In this document: positions 35,930-47,440 of the stretch, piece after piece
Layout: every line of letters begins with the position of its first letter
Numbering within the stretch: position 1 is the stretch's first letter
Assembly: GCA_009617715.1 (NCBI GenBank)
Contig: VTFK01000160.1
Span: 1,302,001-1,366,000 of the forward strand
Direction: 5' to 3'
From: Plectrocnemia conspersa
Lineage: Eukaryota; Arthropoda; Insecta; Trichoptera; Polycentropodidae
Length of the DNA stretch: 64,000 nucleotides
Notes under the pieces: generated by a model
What the model was told of the DNA's origin: nothing
Seen by the model: only the letters and a program-made list of their open reading frames with translations
Database searches by the model: none
Program-made: the position numbers and the translations under genes

Positions 35930-37505
35930 TTGGTACATTTTAGTTTCTTTTTAGGAACCAGCAGTAATCTAGCACCATACTAGCATTTCATTTTTCTTGA
36001 AAACGGTTTTTATAATAGCCATATCTTGATAGAATCTTACACCCGATTCGTCAATTACTGCCCCCAGATTTTCCGGAAAAATTTTAAGATGCAAATGGAT
36101 TAAATGCATTTCAAGCGACATTCTTACAGCCGTTTTATGGCAATAGCCTCATAAATATTTCACTAAATCAGCATAGTTAGGGTCTTTATTATTACCTAAA
36201 AAGTCTTCCAATACAGCTCTAAATGACTGAGAGACAGCTAACTAAACACTAGTAAGGTGGTTTTTGAACTCCCTGTACTGTAATGTTTCGCGTATTTGTG
36301 GACCAGCAAAAATACGTTCTTTTAACTTTGTTACTGAAATTTTTGCAAATTATGTCATAATATATTGATAACCAGTGTTATTTTTTGTTTAAAATTTTCA
36401 CAAAAAAATTCATAAGAGCAAGCTTTATGAGTAAAGGTGTTTAGAAAGATTTCTCTGAATTTACAAGTGACTTAAATTAAATAAAGTCTTTTCCAGGTAC
36501 AAATTCTGTTCTCTGGAGCCATTATATGATTTTATAATGTTCATGTGTTGCTCTGCTATCATATACATACAAGAAGCAGCAATACTCCATAAATCCTCTT
36601 TGAAAACCTAGCTGTAAGGCAGTAACTTTCAAGTCTCCACAAACATTCCATTGGAAATCATTTTATTTTATCATATTCATCAGAAGAGACATACTATCGT
36701 AAGTTTCTTTTATATTGAAATGAGCTATTTGAATCTATATTTTTTTTTATTACCATTGTTGATAAAAACTACTTTTAGATGAATATAGGAACAGACGCTA
36801 ATCACCTGTATCATAATCTTCGTACATTTCTTGCAATAATCTACGTATATCCTTGCAATAACTTATCGTTATATACATTAGGTTTTCATATATTTTTCTA
36901 AAATAAGAAATCCTAGTTTCTGTTGAAAGTAAATTGCATTGTTACAGTCGTGAGCCAAGTAATTCAGCTCATAAGTTAGGATCCCTTACCAAATCGTTAA
37001 GCTCACTTTGTTGAATTAAATGTGGTTTCTCTTCGTCGTCATAACTTTCATCGCTCGATGATGATGACAGTTTCTTTGAAATAGAAGCAATAGGTTCTTC
37101 GTTAAAAATAATATCTTGTAATATTGAATGGTATGTCAGAGCTATGTAAAACTGGTTTTATGGCAGATTGAAGGATCGAAGATACGATTATTTTACTTAA
37201 GAATCTTGTGATGTTAGTAAGGTAGAATTAGAAATATTTTACATGATCTTTTGGTTCCATCAACACCTTTGGAACACTAAATAACATCATTCGTCCTTTT
37301 CCATGTAACAACTGAGTTTTACTTTACAATATGTGCAACAAGCATGTGAAACCTTTGATTTGTCTTGATCCCCAATATGACACCCGAAGTAGTGTAAATA
37401 TGCAGTTTTATTTTTTGGAGTTATATTATTTCTTTGTTTGCCAAATATATATGTTCCACATATGAAAAAAAAAAAGTGCAACTGCGGTCTTGCAGTGAAC
37501 ATTTT
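35930..37505 (-). pseudogene. Degenerate copy of a multicopy uncharacterised gene family
   Basis: On the minus strand, fragments of one protein appear in order: YLHYFGCHIGDQDKSKVSH with CCTYCKVKL (about 37411-37317), HLIQQSELNDLVRDPNL (about 37030-36975), DLKVTALQLGFQRGF (about 36640-36590) with YDSRATHEHY, DFLGNNKDPNYADLVKYL (about 36210-36150), and MSLEMHLIHLHLKIFPENLG plus GVRFYQDM (36121-36020). I recognise this set (GDQDK..., CGDLKV, HSHLDYFPENLG, GERFHQD) as a family of uncharacterised proteins with many copies in arthropods and cnidarians. Its function is not known to me; the copy number suggests a mobile-element origin. Stops and frameshifts make this copy dead. Borders and terminal repeats were not found. 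Confidence 0.75.
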
Positions 37506-37568
37506 ATTGATTTTACATATTATTTTATGAGTTTACATATTATTTAAGTGTACTTTCTCATTAAAACT

Positions 37569-37584
37569 GATCGATCGATCGATC
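37569..37584. repeat. GATC tetranucleotide microsatellite
   Basis: Four perfect GATC units. Confidence 0.9.
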
Positions 37585-37879
37585 GTTGACAGCAGTGTTG
37601 CTGTGTTGCAAATATTTTTTTTGTTTTCGAATTTGATTCTACCTCTGAATCTTAATTAAGATCAAGAATTGTTATGCAATTTACAAAAAAAAGTTGAAAA
37701 ATATTGGTCAGTGTTATTATCCTTTCGTTACTATTATATATCGACCATTGTATAATTTTTATTTATACACGTGATTAACACGTATATTATCTATGTATTC
37801 AACAGTTCTTTATAACTTTGCCCTTGTCACATGTATGACTAGTCACACCACTGATTGTATTTACATAGAACCCATTGTG

Positions 37880-38250
37880 GGAAATGTGCAAAATTTACAT
37901 ATGGTGTCTCTTCAGCTGGGCTGCACATCGCCCATTCAATTATCGTAGCAATTTTCGAACGTGCAACAGATCGACCCGAACCGGCGCTAAGTCATCTTTG
38001 AACAACACCCCAAAGGCCCTCAAACGTTTTATGCGCTACTGCCTCTGAATTTAATGTGTTTTACGAGCACCATAAGCGTTCAAACTTACATTATTCACGG
38101 TGCATCATCAGAAGCAAGAGAGAGTAGCAACGTGAAAGATTTTGTCGGCTAATGCATCGCTAGGTATTCAACCGTTATTATGCACTTGATAAACTTTGCT
38201 CGTTTGATGCACACCTGTGAACCACACATAATCCAAGTTTGATGATATAG
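37880..38250. other. GC-raised island
   Basis: Non-coding sequence of higher GC content, including GATCGACCCGAACCGGCGC. No gene-like frame. Candidate regulatory element. Confidence 0.3.
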
Positions 38251-40166
38251 TAATTAACACTGAATCTTCTTAAGCCTGAACGTATACATAAAATTTAAAT
38301 TGTTACATAAAATAAACTACATTGAATAGATATTGGACATTCTTCGCTGACAATATTCGTAGTACAGAAATATTTGCTCCAATTAAAGGAATTATAGAAT
38401 ATATTGAATGCAATTTGTACTAAATAAATTTCAACCGTCCCTTTCGATTAAAGTAAATTTTACGAATGACTGACTTAGTTCCACTAAATTTATGTGCATT
38501 TGTAGTTCATAAATTAAATAGAGTGCAGCTTTTACGCCCCAATATTTTTAATTAGTGAATGAATATTTAAGCAGAATAGTTATTTTGTACTCCTTTGCAT
38601 ATCACATTGAATACGACATATCTGCTTAATAGTTGTTAATGATACGCATATTTTAACACTTTCCTTACTTACGTACACTTACCACCAATTTACGGCATTC
38701 GAAATAGCGCTAGGGCACCATTATGCTATAACTCAACAAAACGAATACTTCTTCTACCCGAATAAAGATTAACCGCGTGTGTAAATGCAACGAGATAAGT
38801 GTGTGTCACGTTATTATATATCCACGGAAACCCGAGCCCCCATAACTAACGATTTCCTAAGACTTTCTCATGGCAGAAGTGCTTTCGCTACGGCTTTCCG
38901 CTAAACATATTTCCACGTAATTACCCTTTTGCCTTTGAAGGAAACGGCGAAATATTCAGCTTTATTATGGACCGTTGTTAGAAGTATACATACTATACAC
39001 ATATCCTTAGGATGCTTATTCCGAAACCACTTTTGTAAATTTAATACACAGCCATAACTTTGGCATAACAGCCTTTACGCACGGGCGAAATTTCTAGATT
39101 TTGGTTATATTATTATTATTATTAGTATCATTATATATGTGTGTATAAATACATTAACGCATAATGAACAGTAACGACGTTATTTACGACGCGAAACGAA
39201 AACAAACGGTATATTAATGAAGATGACTAAGTGTAATGTGTGTTGATCTTTGAATCCAGACGAAAGTTAATGTGACGTGTTTGTCTTGTATCCGTTTACC
39301 GGTTTATAGATCGAAGATTTGGCACCGAAATGTTTTCCACCAGTATTATCCGAATTTAATATAAATGACAATATTAGTATTGTTTAAGAAAATAGAGAAA
39401 CTTATTCACATAAATAAGATATAAAATATGACCATAAAAATATATTAGACGTACGGGAAAGCTTTTTTAAATATTTTATTAATAAAAAAATGTCAATTGA
39501 ATAATTTATGTTACAATCATTGTCTATCACATTTCGCAAACTATCTATTCTCAAGGTGAAAAAATTCAGATAAGTGGTCTCCCACGGTGTTTTATTTTAA
39601 ACCAAGAAACCTATTTTTTATTTAATGCTTAAAACGTCTTTATCGCGAGTCAACTTGCTTCTTTTTTATGATTAAGATGTGCATAAGTCTTTCCAATTGT
39701 AAATAGCGAGTGTTTCAGTTGATGAACCCGACAAGAGAAATGAAAGGAAAGTGTCATTTATTTCGTCTGAGTTCTCTCTGCTAACCTTAACCAATCATTG
39801 ATGAATTGCGTGATAATAAAATACAACTTTCCGTGTAATTTATCTCTTTCATCTCTTGCTTATATTACATCTGATTAACTGCATAAAACATGCTTGTAGT
39901 GTGTTTCTGCAAAACGCATTTATACGTTTTTTAAACACGTGTAATGGCAATATAAAAACGCATATTGAAAGCTGATAATTTATTTTGCATTATATCGCTA
40001 GTTCATTGTCCTTTAAATTATTTTTCTGTAAAGAAAAAAAATAGTAATATGTTAATAACTTAGTAATTCGCAGTGAGTTTTTAGTGTTGCTATATAATAA
40101 ATTATGGTTTAACATATACAAAGATATAATAATATTATACTGCCATTATCATATCGACTTGGTGTC
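38251..40166. other. Non-coding stretch
   Basis: Mostly AT-rich. Mildly GC-raised patches lie at 38690-38960 and 39170-39330. No recognisable gene. Confidence 0.4.
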
Positions 40167-40180
40167 CAAATGGCAAACAT
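40167..40180 (+). repeat. 14-bp target-site duplication of jockey element (3' side)
   Basis: CAAATGGCAAACAT, identical to 43369-43382. The T-rich run that follows is the element's A tail on the opposite strand. Confidence 0.95.
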
Positions 40181-40568
40181 TTTTTTTTTTTTTTTTAAAT
40201 GTTTATTTCAAAAATAATTTAGTTTTATACAAGTTATAAATTACATGTTTCTGGCTTTTAGCCATTATCATGTTTACAAGCGAAATTACAATAGTTTAAA
40301 TAAAAATAGAGGCAACAATATGCAATATTTAATAAGTAAAATTTAAGGAGAAAATACTAAAACCTTTATACAATAAGAAAAAGAAAATAAAATAAATAAA
40401 ATATAAGATACATAATTAAAAATAACACTTACGAACTGGGGCTATTGAAGTCGTGGTTACAGATTTTTGCTATCAAAGCATTATGTGCTTAGGCATTTTA
40501 TGTTTATACTTGAAATTTAGTGTGACTTTGTCATAGTTACCAATTTTGCAATTAATTTATTATTATGT

Positions 40569-43179
40569 TCACGCGAGATATTTTTTGTAATAATTTATCG
40601 TATTAGTAATAATGTGATTTTTAATTGTAGGTATAGAATATCGAGTGTGGAGTTTCTTTTAAATTAGTATAGTATGGGGTGTTATAAATTATTTTTTTTA
40701 CAGCTTTATTTTGAATTACTTGTAACTTATTAAAATTATTTTTACACGTATTACTCCACACTGGGCAAGCGTATGTTAATATCGGTCGTATTAATTGTTT
40801 ATATAATAAAAAATTTTGTTTTTAATCGTCAACGCGCTTTTTTTCTGTTAAAAATGGGTCTCAGAGCTGAAATGGCGGCAAGCCCTTTAGACCGTACTTC
40901 TTTTATATGCTTTGTATATTTTAATTTAGAATCTAAGTGAAGACCCAGATACCTAACACTCGTTTTCCATTCAATGTTTTTGCCCTGCTCGGTTTTAAAG
41001 GCGGAGGCAACGGTTGCCGGCGCATCGTAAAAAAAATGATTGCCTCCAGTTTTATCATCGTTTATTTTATTTTCCACTTTTTTTTTAAATGTTTATTTAA
41101 GTTATGCAAAGATTTTTGTAGTTTTGTTGCTATTGGTTTAAGACCATATGAACTAGTTAAAACGGCCGTATCGTCCGCGTAAATAGAGACTGGTGTTTTT
41201 TTTAAAATTGGAATATCGTTTGTATATATTATATAAAGATACGGCCCAAGTATGCTCCCCTGAGGAACCCCGGCTGGTATTTTACGCGGTGTCGAATTAT
41301 CGTTATTTAAGGAGACGACATAGCTTCGATCTTGGAGGTATGATCGGATAATTTGTATCAGATAGTGTGGGGTTTTGTACTTATCTAGTTTGTATACTAG
41401 CCCTTCATGCCACACAGTATCAAATGCCTTCTCTACGTCTAACATTAAAAATCCTGTGCTTTTTTTCCTGTTAAAATTCGCAGAAATGTGCTCCGTAAGT
41501 CTATTAAGTTGATGCGTTGTTGAGTGTCCTTCGCGGAAGCCAAATTGTTCGTCAATGATTTTACTATTTAGACACTCTTTTAAACGTGATAAGATAATCT
41601 TTTCAAATAATTTACTTAGGGACGGTAGTAAGCTAATCGGTCGGTAATTTAATGGGATGCTATCAGCTTTACCGGGTTTTTTTTATCGGAATTATTTTTG
41701 CAACTTTCCAAATACCTGGAAAATACCCAATAGATAAGCAAAAGTTAAATATGTTAGTTAGGAAATGAAAGCATTTAAATGGAAAGTTTTTTATTAAGAT
41801 GTTATCTAATCGGTCAATTCGGAGCTTTTTATTTTTTTAAGTGATTTTGCAATGTTATAAATTTCGAACGGGGTAATTTCGTTAATAGTTTTCTTATCTA
41901 TTCTAGTTTTATCAAGTCTTTGAATTGAACGATCAACTTTACTCTGGGTTTTTAGATGCGTATAATTTTGCGTTAGCACATAGGATGTAGAGAATGCATT
42001 AGCTAATACCTCAGTTTTTTTTGTATGTTCGAGGTTACTATGTCGTCTCCATTTTTTAACGGCGGAATGTCTGAATATTTATTTTTAATTGATTTAGCGA
42101 TTTTCCATAATGAGTTATCTGCTGGATTTAGTTTTTTCAGTTTACGCGACCATGAATCATTTTTAATTATTTGGATTTTAACGCGGATATCACTGGTTAA
42201 TTTATTTAATAAAGTTTTAAGTTGGGGTGATCTATTTTTTTGCCATTGCTTTTTAATTCTGTTTTTGATTTTTATATATTCGATAATTTCTGGAGTTAAT
42301 TTTACTTTATTTGGTATATTTTTACGCGTCGGTATAAATGATAGTTTACCCTGCTCGATTAAATTTGTAAAAAAATTAATATCATCGTCAATTTGCCTGG
42401 TGTTTTGTAAAGTGTATATCTGTGGAGCGCCGTGTAGACGACATTCAATGAAACTTCTAAAACCTTTCCAGTCAGCTCTTCCGTAGTCAAAAAATATTTC
42501 AGGGATGACCTCAACATCGCCTTCCAGAGCAAAAAACACAGGAAGATGATCCGAAGATAGAGCTTGGATGCAGTGCATCCCCGAAATTGGCGTAAAACCT
42601 TTGACTAATGCGAAATCAAGAGTTGATGGAGACATGTTATTAAAAGGATAGTGTGTGGGTGAATTTGGAAAGTGAATATCCGTGTCAGTATCGTGCAAGT
42701 AGTTAAAGAGCATGGTACCGGATCGATTGGTACTAGAACAATTCCAGTGCGAGTGCCTGGCGTTGAAATCTCCGCTTAATATAACAGAGCTTCCAAGTCC
42801 AAGCACAGCATCTAGATCACTCTGCAACAATTCGTCTCCGGGTGAGTTGTATGCGGCAGCAATTGTGATGATTTTATTATTATTATTAATTTGGATCGCG
42901 ACAGATTCTAAGTTAATTACGTCGGGATTTATACGCGCGTGTTTTATAGATTTTTTTAAAAAAATCGCAACCCCGCCACCTGGCCTTGAGAGTCGGTCTC
43001 TCCGGAGGCAAAACAAAGTTCGGCAAAGATATTTTAACGTGAGGTTTAAGATACGTCTCGGTAACTATGACAATGTCAATTTTATACTCACTGATCAATA
43101 GCTCCAGCTCGCCAGTTTTGTGTCGAATTCCACGTGAATTCCACGTCAGCAAATTCAATTTCTTCTTAGAAGAGGACAT
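40569..43179 (-). pseudogene. ORF2 (endonuclease-reverse transcriptase) of jockey element, frameshifted
   Basis: Starts MSSSKKKLNLLTWNSRGIR at 43179. The apurinic-like endonuclease domain follows with ETYLKP, then SGDFNARHSHW (about 42778-42745), STLDFAL and the catalytic SSDHLPVFFAL (about 42560-42528). The RT region begins near 41840. It shows GFREGHS before motif A (LDVEKAFDTVWHEG, about 41442-41400), motif B (AGVPQGSILGPYLYI) and motif C (YADD, about 41190). The thumb region contains RYLGLHLDSKLKYTKH, and further down are IRPILTYACPVWSN and INYYKKYLA before a stop at 40569-40571. Domain order and motifs are those of the jockey clade. Frame changes occur near 43013, 42018, 41808, 41680, 41070, 40845 and 40635; two fall in runs of eight T. 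No functional protein can be made from the sequence as given. Confidence 0.9.
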
Positions 43180-43368
43180 CAAGGTACTCTACCATCATGA
43201 TGGCTATCTCCATTTTGCTCGCACACTTGCCAGCTTTGACCCGAATCTCCTGAAGTACGAGGAGCATCTTCCGTAGATCCGAGGACGACATGGGGGCATC
43301 CTCTGCGCCGGTGTTTGGTGCTGCTGTCGGCTCTGGTTGTGATCTTTGAGCCTGTTTGAGATTAGCGG
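43166..43368 (-). pseudogene. ORF1 (gag-like) C-terminal remnant of jockey element
   Basis: About 67 codons of ORF1 remain, from the truncation point to a stop at 43166-43168, ending VEYLDVLF. In jockey elements ORF1 encodes the RNA-binding gag-like protein; the zinc knuckles are lost with the 5' part. The open frame continues upstream into host DNA, but that part is not element sequence. ORF2 starts at 43179 and overlaps ORF1 by 14 nt. Confidence 0.75.
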
Positions 43369-43382
43369 CAAATGGCAAACAT
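43369..43382 (+). repeat. 14-bp target-site duplication of jockey element (5' side)
   Basis: CAAATGGCAAACAT, identical to 40167-40180. Confidence 0.95.
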
Positions 43383-43883
43383 GACACCTCTATGCTCTCA
43401 TTTGAATTCAAGATTTATAGTTTCCAAAAACCTGACTACTTTATCGTTTGAGCAAGTTGTTAAAACACAAATATAGTAAACTATACCACATTGCATTAAT
43501 TGGATCTTTAAAATAAAGCACTAAGTTAGTGAAGTGGTATGAGAGCTTTTCTCTCGTTCAATACAACGGATGCTGCGAGATTGCTCGGATCGCTTTCAGT
43601 TTTATATTGTGTTTACTCGTCCTTTTAGTCTTCCAGCTCTATCTCTTAAATACGTTTGTTTCATTTTCCTCGGCTTGATGATTCCGGAATTTATGTCCCT
43701 CCCATCTTTTATATCCCTAGGGATCAATTAAAATCTTTGAATTGTTCCCTACCTTATTTGTTGGGTTTATTTATAAAACCAGCGCGATAGTAAAATGGTT
43801 AACGTAGCACACTTTTAAGGCTATTAAAAATTAAATTAAATATGTACACGATTTTGATGCGATATTTCTCCAAGGGTGGATTT

Positions 43884-43972
43884 ATGAATGGTCTGAGCCT
43901 TCAATTCCGTAGTGCATTGCAGTGGGCGTTTAACGACTGCAAGCAGTGCGGAAGTGAAGGTGAATGATCAAC
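43884..43972 (+). ncRNA. mir-932: microRNA precursor mir-932
   Basis: The 5' arm begins TCAATTCCGTAGTGC at 43901 and, over 22 nt to 43922, agrees with miR-932-5p as I know it from insects. The 3' arm, 43938-43960, is TGCAAGCAGTGCGGAAGTG followed by AAGG, the expected partner strand. Together they form a hairpin with a few mismatches and a loop of about 14 nt (43924-43937); pairing extends outward through CCTTCA and TGAAGG. A GC-raised flank continues to about 44640, perhaps part of the primary transcript. mir-932 is known from insects. In Drosophila and honeybee it lies in an intron of neuroligin 2, in sense orientation, so a host gene on the plus strand is likely. Dicer processing cannot be seen from sequence alone. 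Confidence 0.92.
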
Positions 43973-44640
43973 AGTCTTCACAGCAATTGTCCACAGAAGG
44001 GAGAATAGGAAGATTCTCAAAATTGAGAGCAGCCGAAAGCAATAAATCAACGGATGAATATTAATTTCAAGTTTCGGAGAAGAAAGCGCACGTCACCCTC
44101 AGTTACCAAGCTCAATTTCCAAGCGTTTGTCATCTCTGCTCTGCAAAAATAAAGCAATGCAACAAACCCAACGACGAAGAAGAATGTCGCCGAATAGAGA
44201 AGATAAGAAAAATGAAGCCGGGCTCATAAATTTAAGGCGGATATCAAACATTTTTCAACGAATGCTCCCCAACGTATGTTACCATAAATTCAACAATCAA
44301 GCTAGAAATTATATTACATTTATAACAAAAATAAAATGAACCTCAAGCGCATGTTGCTTGATCCCTGCGCGTGCAACATGAGTAGCTTTTACTATGGAAA
44401 GCACTTGGGATGGAGAATAAGAACAAAAACCAACAAACACCGGATTTTTACGTTCCAGCTATCTATGTGTTATACTCTTATATGGATAAATCGTAACTGG
44501 AGCTTGGGCTATGAAGTGAAATTTCAACATGAGATCATAAATTTGATATTAGTTTCTAGAAGAAAAATGAGTGCTTCACTAAACACGCCTTTATTGATCA
44601 AAGCGGGTTTTCTTTGAAAATTAACTTAGAAGCTATTGTC
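43973..44640 (+). other. GC-raised region downstream of mir-932
   Basis: Higher GC content extends about 670 bp past the hairpin. Two short frames (44127-44339 and 44336-44617, sharing ATGA) match no family I know. The region may be part of the primary microRNA or a regulatory element. Confidence 0.3.
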
Positions 44641-45116
44641 TGATCTATTTTTATCCCATATTAGCTGTCAAGTAGGATACAAAATATTTGTTAAAATAAA
44701 ATAATACAGACATTTAATATATATTACATAGATTTAATTTCGACTATGGTTTAATTAAAATTATTGAATAACTGTATATAATTGACTTCTAAAAGACATA
44801 ATAAAAATTTAGCTTAGTGGCGGTACTGATTTTTTGGGCTTTCAATTGTCAGTGAGTTTAGCTGAACTTTCGTTATTTCCAGTTGAAAGCTAAGTGGTAA
44901 AGGTCTAATTAAAGGTTTTGAGAAAAGTAGTGAAAATAATTAAGTGTGGTTGTAATGCGAAATACGGCTATAGCTGGCGGAAATATATGTGATAGGAAAT
45001 AATTCTTGACAGTTAATGAATGCCACTTTGATATGCAAAATAATTTGCTTATCATATCAACAAAAAAATATTTGTTTTATGAACCTTTAAGCAAGTCTTT
45101 TCCCACTAATTTTATG
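44641..45116. other. AT-rich non-coding stretch
   Basis: Nothing recognisable. Confidence 0.45.
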
Positions 45117-45125
45117 CAACCGTTT
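45117..45125 (+). repeat. 9-bp target-site duplication of MITE copy 2, left
   Basis: CAACCGTTT, repeated exactly at 45610-45618. Confidence 0.85.
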
Positions 45126-45609
45126 GCTTCATAAGATTCTCATGTCATCTGGACGAAATACCGTTACACGAAAGAGCATGCTTTATCTCTTTCTTCGTTG
45201 CATGCGACACCACTCCCATTTTTATTTCTAGGGGATCAGCGTCAGTTCTGGATTGCTAAATGAATAAATTTGATTAACCTACAATACCACTAACTTCATT
45301 CTATAATTTTACTACTTATGTATCTGATTTTTTTTTTTTTTTTTTGTGCGGAATTTCAACGTTATTTTAAATAAATATAATTATTATAGTCATTATTAAA
45401 TGTATTCTTTACTTTTGTTTCCAAAACCAATAAAAAATATTTATATTTTTATAAGAAAAGAGCATTATTATATAATAAAAAATAAAATGGTAAATATTAG
45501 TTTTAGAAGTGCAGGGTAAACACGGTGTATGGCTGAGAGGCAAATAGTAGTGGATTCTAATTAGAATGTAACGGTAAACCGTCGAGCTCGATAGGGAATC
45601 TTATGATGC
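45126..45609. mobile_element. 484-bp MITE, copy 2
   Basis: Nearly identical along its length to 9869-10352, in the same orientation, and also 484 bp although small internal gaps differ. Ends are GCTTCATAAGATTCTC and GGGAATCTTATGATGC, flanked by an exact 9-bp duplication. The high similarity suggests recent activity of the family. Confidence 0.92.
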
Positions 45610-45618
45610 CAACCGTTT

Positions 45619-46369
45619 CGTATCGTGCAAACATCCTAACTAATCTTTTAAAACCATATTACATAATTTATTAGATGAACAATAATTCAATTGGTTGCAT
45701 AAGCCAGTCTTTTTTTTAAAAGCATGTTTTCTTCCATATTAGAAATTACCAATTTTAAAATATGTTCCATATTAAGTCCCAGTTATAGTTTTCTGTCAAA
45801 GAACATTTGTTTACAAGACTTATCATTATTACTAAAAATAACGTATGCTTTTAGAAAACTTTACTAATTAATAAAATAGATTTGACTATTTACAAAGCAA
45901 ACTTACCTTAACATACAAATGAGCAATTTGTTGTATTTTTCTATATTTTTCAAGTAGAAATCTAGCTTTTGTAGTAAAAATATTTATAAATTTTATTATT
46001 CCAAATTGTTCACAATTAAGATAAATTAAAAAATCGATATTTTTGTGTATGTTTCAATTAGGTAACAGATATATTTTTTTCTGTTTGTCAGTTATAACCA
46101 ATATTCAGTTCTCCGTTGGTAAAAATCGAGTAATACTATAAATGTACTTACAAGATAAAACTGCAATGAGTAATTGTAAAATATGCTAAAAATAAATAAA
46201 TGTTGGAAACTCATATATTATGATAAATTGTATATGCAGTCTTATATCTGACAAAAAACCGTTACTGATCTAAGTACTGATTAACCCGTTAAATGGACTA
46301 ATCAATACGAAACTAAATTATTTTAGATTGAGAGAGTATGAGAGTAAAATTAAAAATGTGAACTAAGAT
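45619..46369. other. AT-rich non-coding stretch
   Basis: Nothing recognisable. Confidence 0.45.
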
Positions 46370-46560
46370 TGTTATGAATGTGTCGAAAGATATGCCAAAA
46401 TATGTCTCAAGGTAACTGCAAAATCCAGAAAGTCAAGTAGTTTAGGGGCGCTTCATATATTTCAGAATGGAAGATACTACTTCATCGACGGAACAGTAAA
46501 GGTCGTGAAATATAAACAGTATTGATTTTTTTTTATTAATTTGTTCAATAGAGTAAAGAT
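46370..46560 (+). pseudogene. Possible Tc1/mariner-like transposase relic
   Basis: A plus-strand frame includes GALHIFQNGRYYFIDGTVKVVKYKQY near 46447-46521; only its FIDG...Y spacing recalls the Tc1-type FIDGIMNAE.Y segment. The catalytic residues cannot be placed and no terminal repeats were found. This is a weak call. Confidence 0.2.
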
Positions 46561-47206
46561 AATCTAAAATAAATAAAATAAAATTAGTATTTAATTAAGG
46601 AATTTAATTTAAGGAAAAATGTAGGAAAAGTATATTGGACTCGCCCACTTTTTTAATATTATTAATTCTATAATTGGTAGAATATATTTTTCGAATAAGC
46701 AATTATTTGTCTTAATCTAAGCATTTGCACTGTGATTTATAACCCTTGAAATAAAAATAAACAGTGCTATTAAAAGTAAGTGTTTCTTTGCAGTTAACAG
46801 ACAATTTACTTAGGTATTTAATAAATTAAAAAAATATTATTTTTTTATTTGTTAACTTAGTATATTTAAATCGTTGTGGTCTTTCTGGTTTTAGGTTTTT
46901 TATATTTATTTATTTTATATTTTACTCAAACGTTCAGAAATTAGTTTCATATATTTAGAAATCAAGATTTTATTGTCAAAGTGCATTTTGCGATTGATGA
47001 ACACAGATATGAATAAAAGCAAGAACCTAATATTTATCAGCATTTGAAATTGTTTTGGCATTAAACATTACTGCTATTACTGTTTTGAGACATTTTAAAA
47101 AGCTTGGGACTGTCAAAAAGCTCGATACTCTTGCACTCTATCAGTTGAGCGTACTTTTGCTTGAAATTCATTAATTTAGCTTGATGATAACGCAACTTTC
47201 TAAATA
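46561..47206. other. AT-rich non-coding stretch
   Basis: Nothing recognisable. Confidence 0.45.
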
Positions 47207-47440
47207 CAGTGGCGTAGCTAGGGTATGTGCCGCCCAGGGCAATCCTTAAAATTGCCGCCCCCTCCCCCATACATTTTTTCCAGGGTCATAAAATCAGCAT
47301 TTCTTAAAATAATACATTGGTTATTCGTAGATTTATATATGTTTTAGTACATTCAGGGTTAAGAACCACACTAGACGATCCCATCGCGAATATGCCGCCC
47401 CCAAGCAAGTGCCGCCTGGGGCGGCCCGTTCCCCAATAGC
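47207..47440. mobile_element. Degenerate DNA-transposon fragment
   Basis: Begins CAGTGGCGTAGCTAGGG, a terminus I have seen at ends of several animal DNA transposons, followed by GTGCCGCCCAGGGC. A similar GTGCCGCCTGGGGCGGC lies at 47409-47425. The opposite terminus is not recognisable, so the right border is approximate and the superfamily is open. Confidence 0.5.

Larger units (their letters stand above)
40181..43368 (-). mobile_element. Jockey-clade non-LTR retrotransposon, 5'-truncated
   Basis: A 3188-bp insertion defined exactly by perfect 14-bp target duplications. Read on the minus strand it holds the end of ORF1, a complete but frameshifted ORF2 (endonuclease plus reverse transcriptase), a 3' UTR of roughly 390 bp and an A tail of about 16. 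The 5' truncation within ORF1 is typical of target-primed reverse transcription. The perfect duplications point to a fairly recent insertion. Confidence 0.95.

Noticed and set aside
44127..44617. Two overlapping frames downstream of mir-932
   Set aside because: No recognisable domains; more likely part of the primary microRNA region or a regulatory island.
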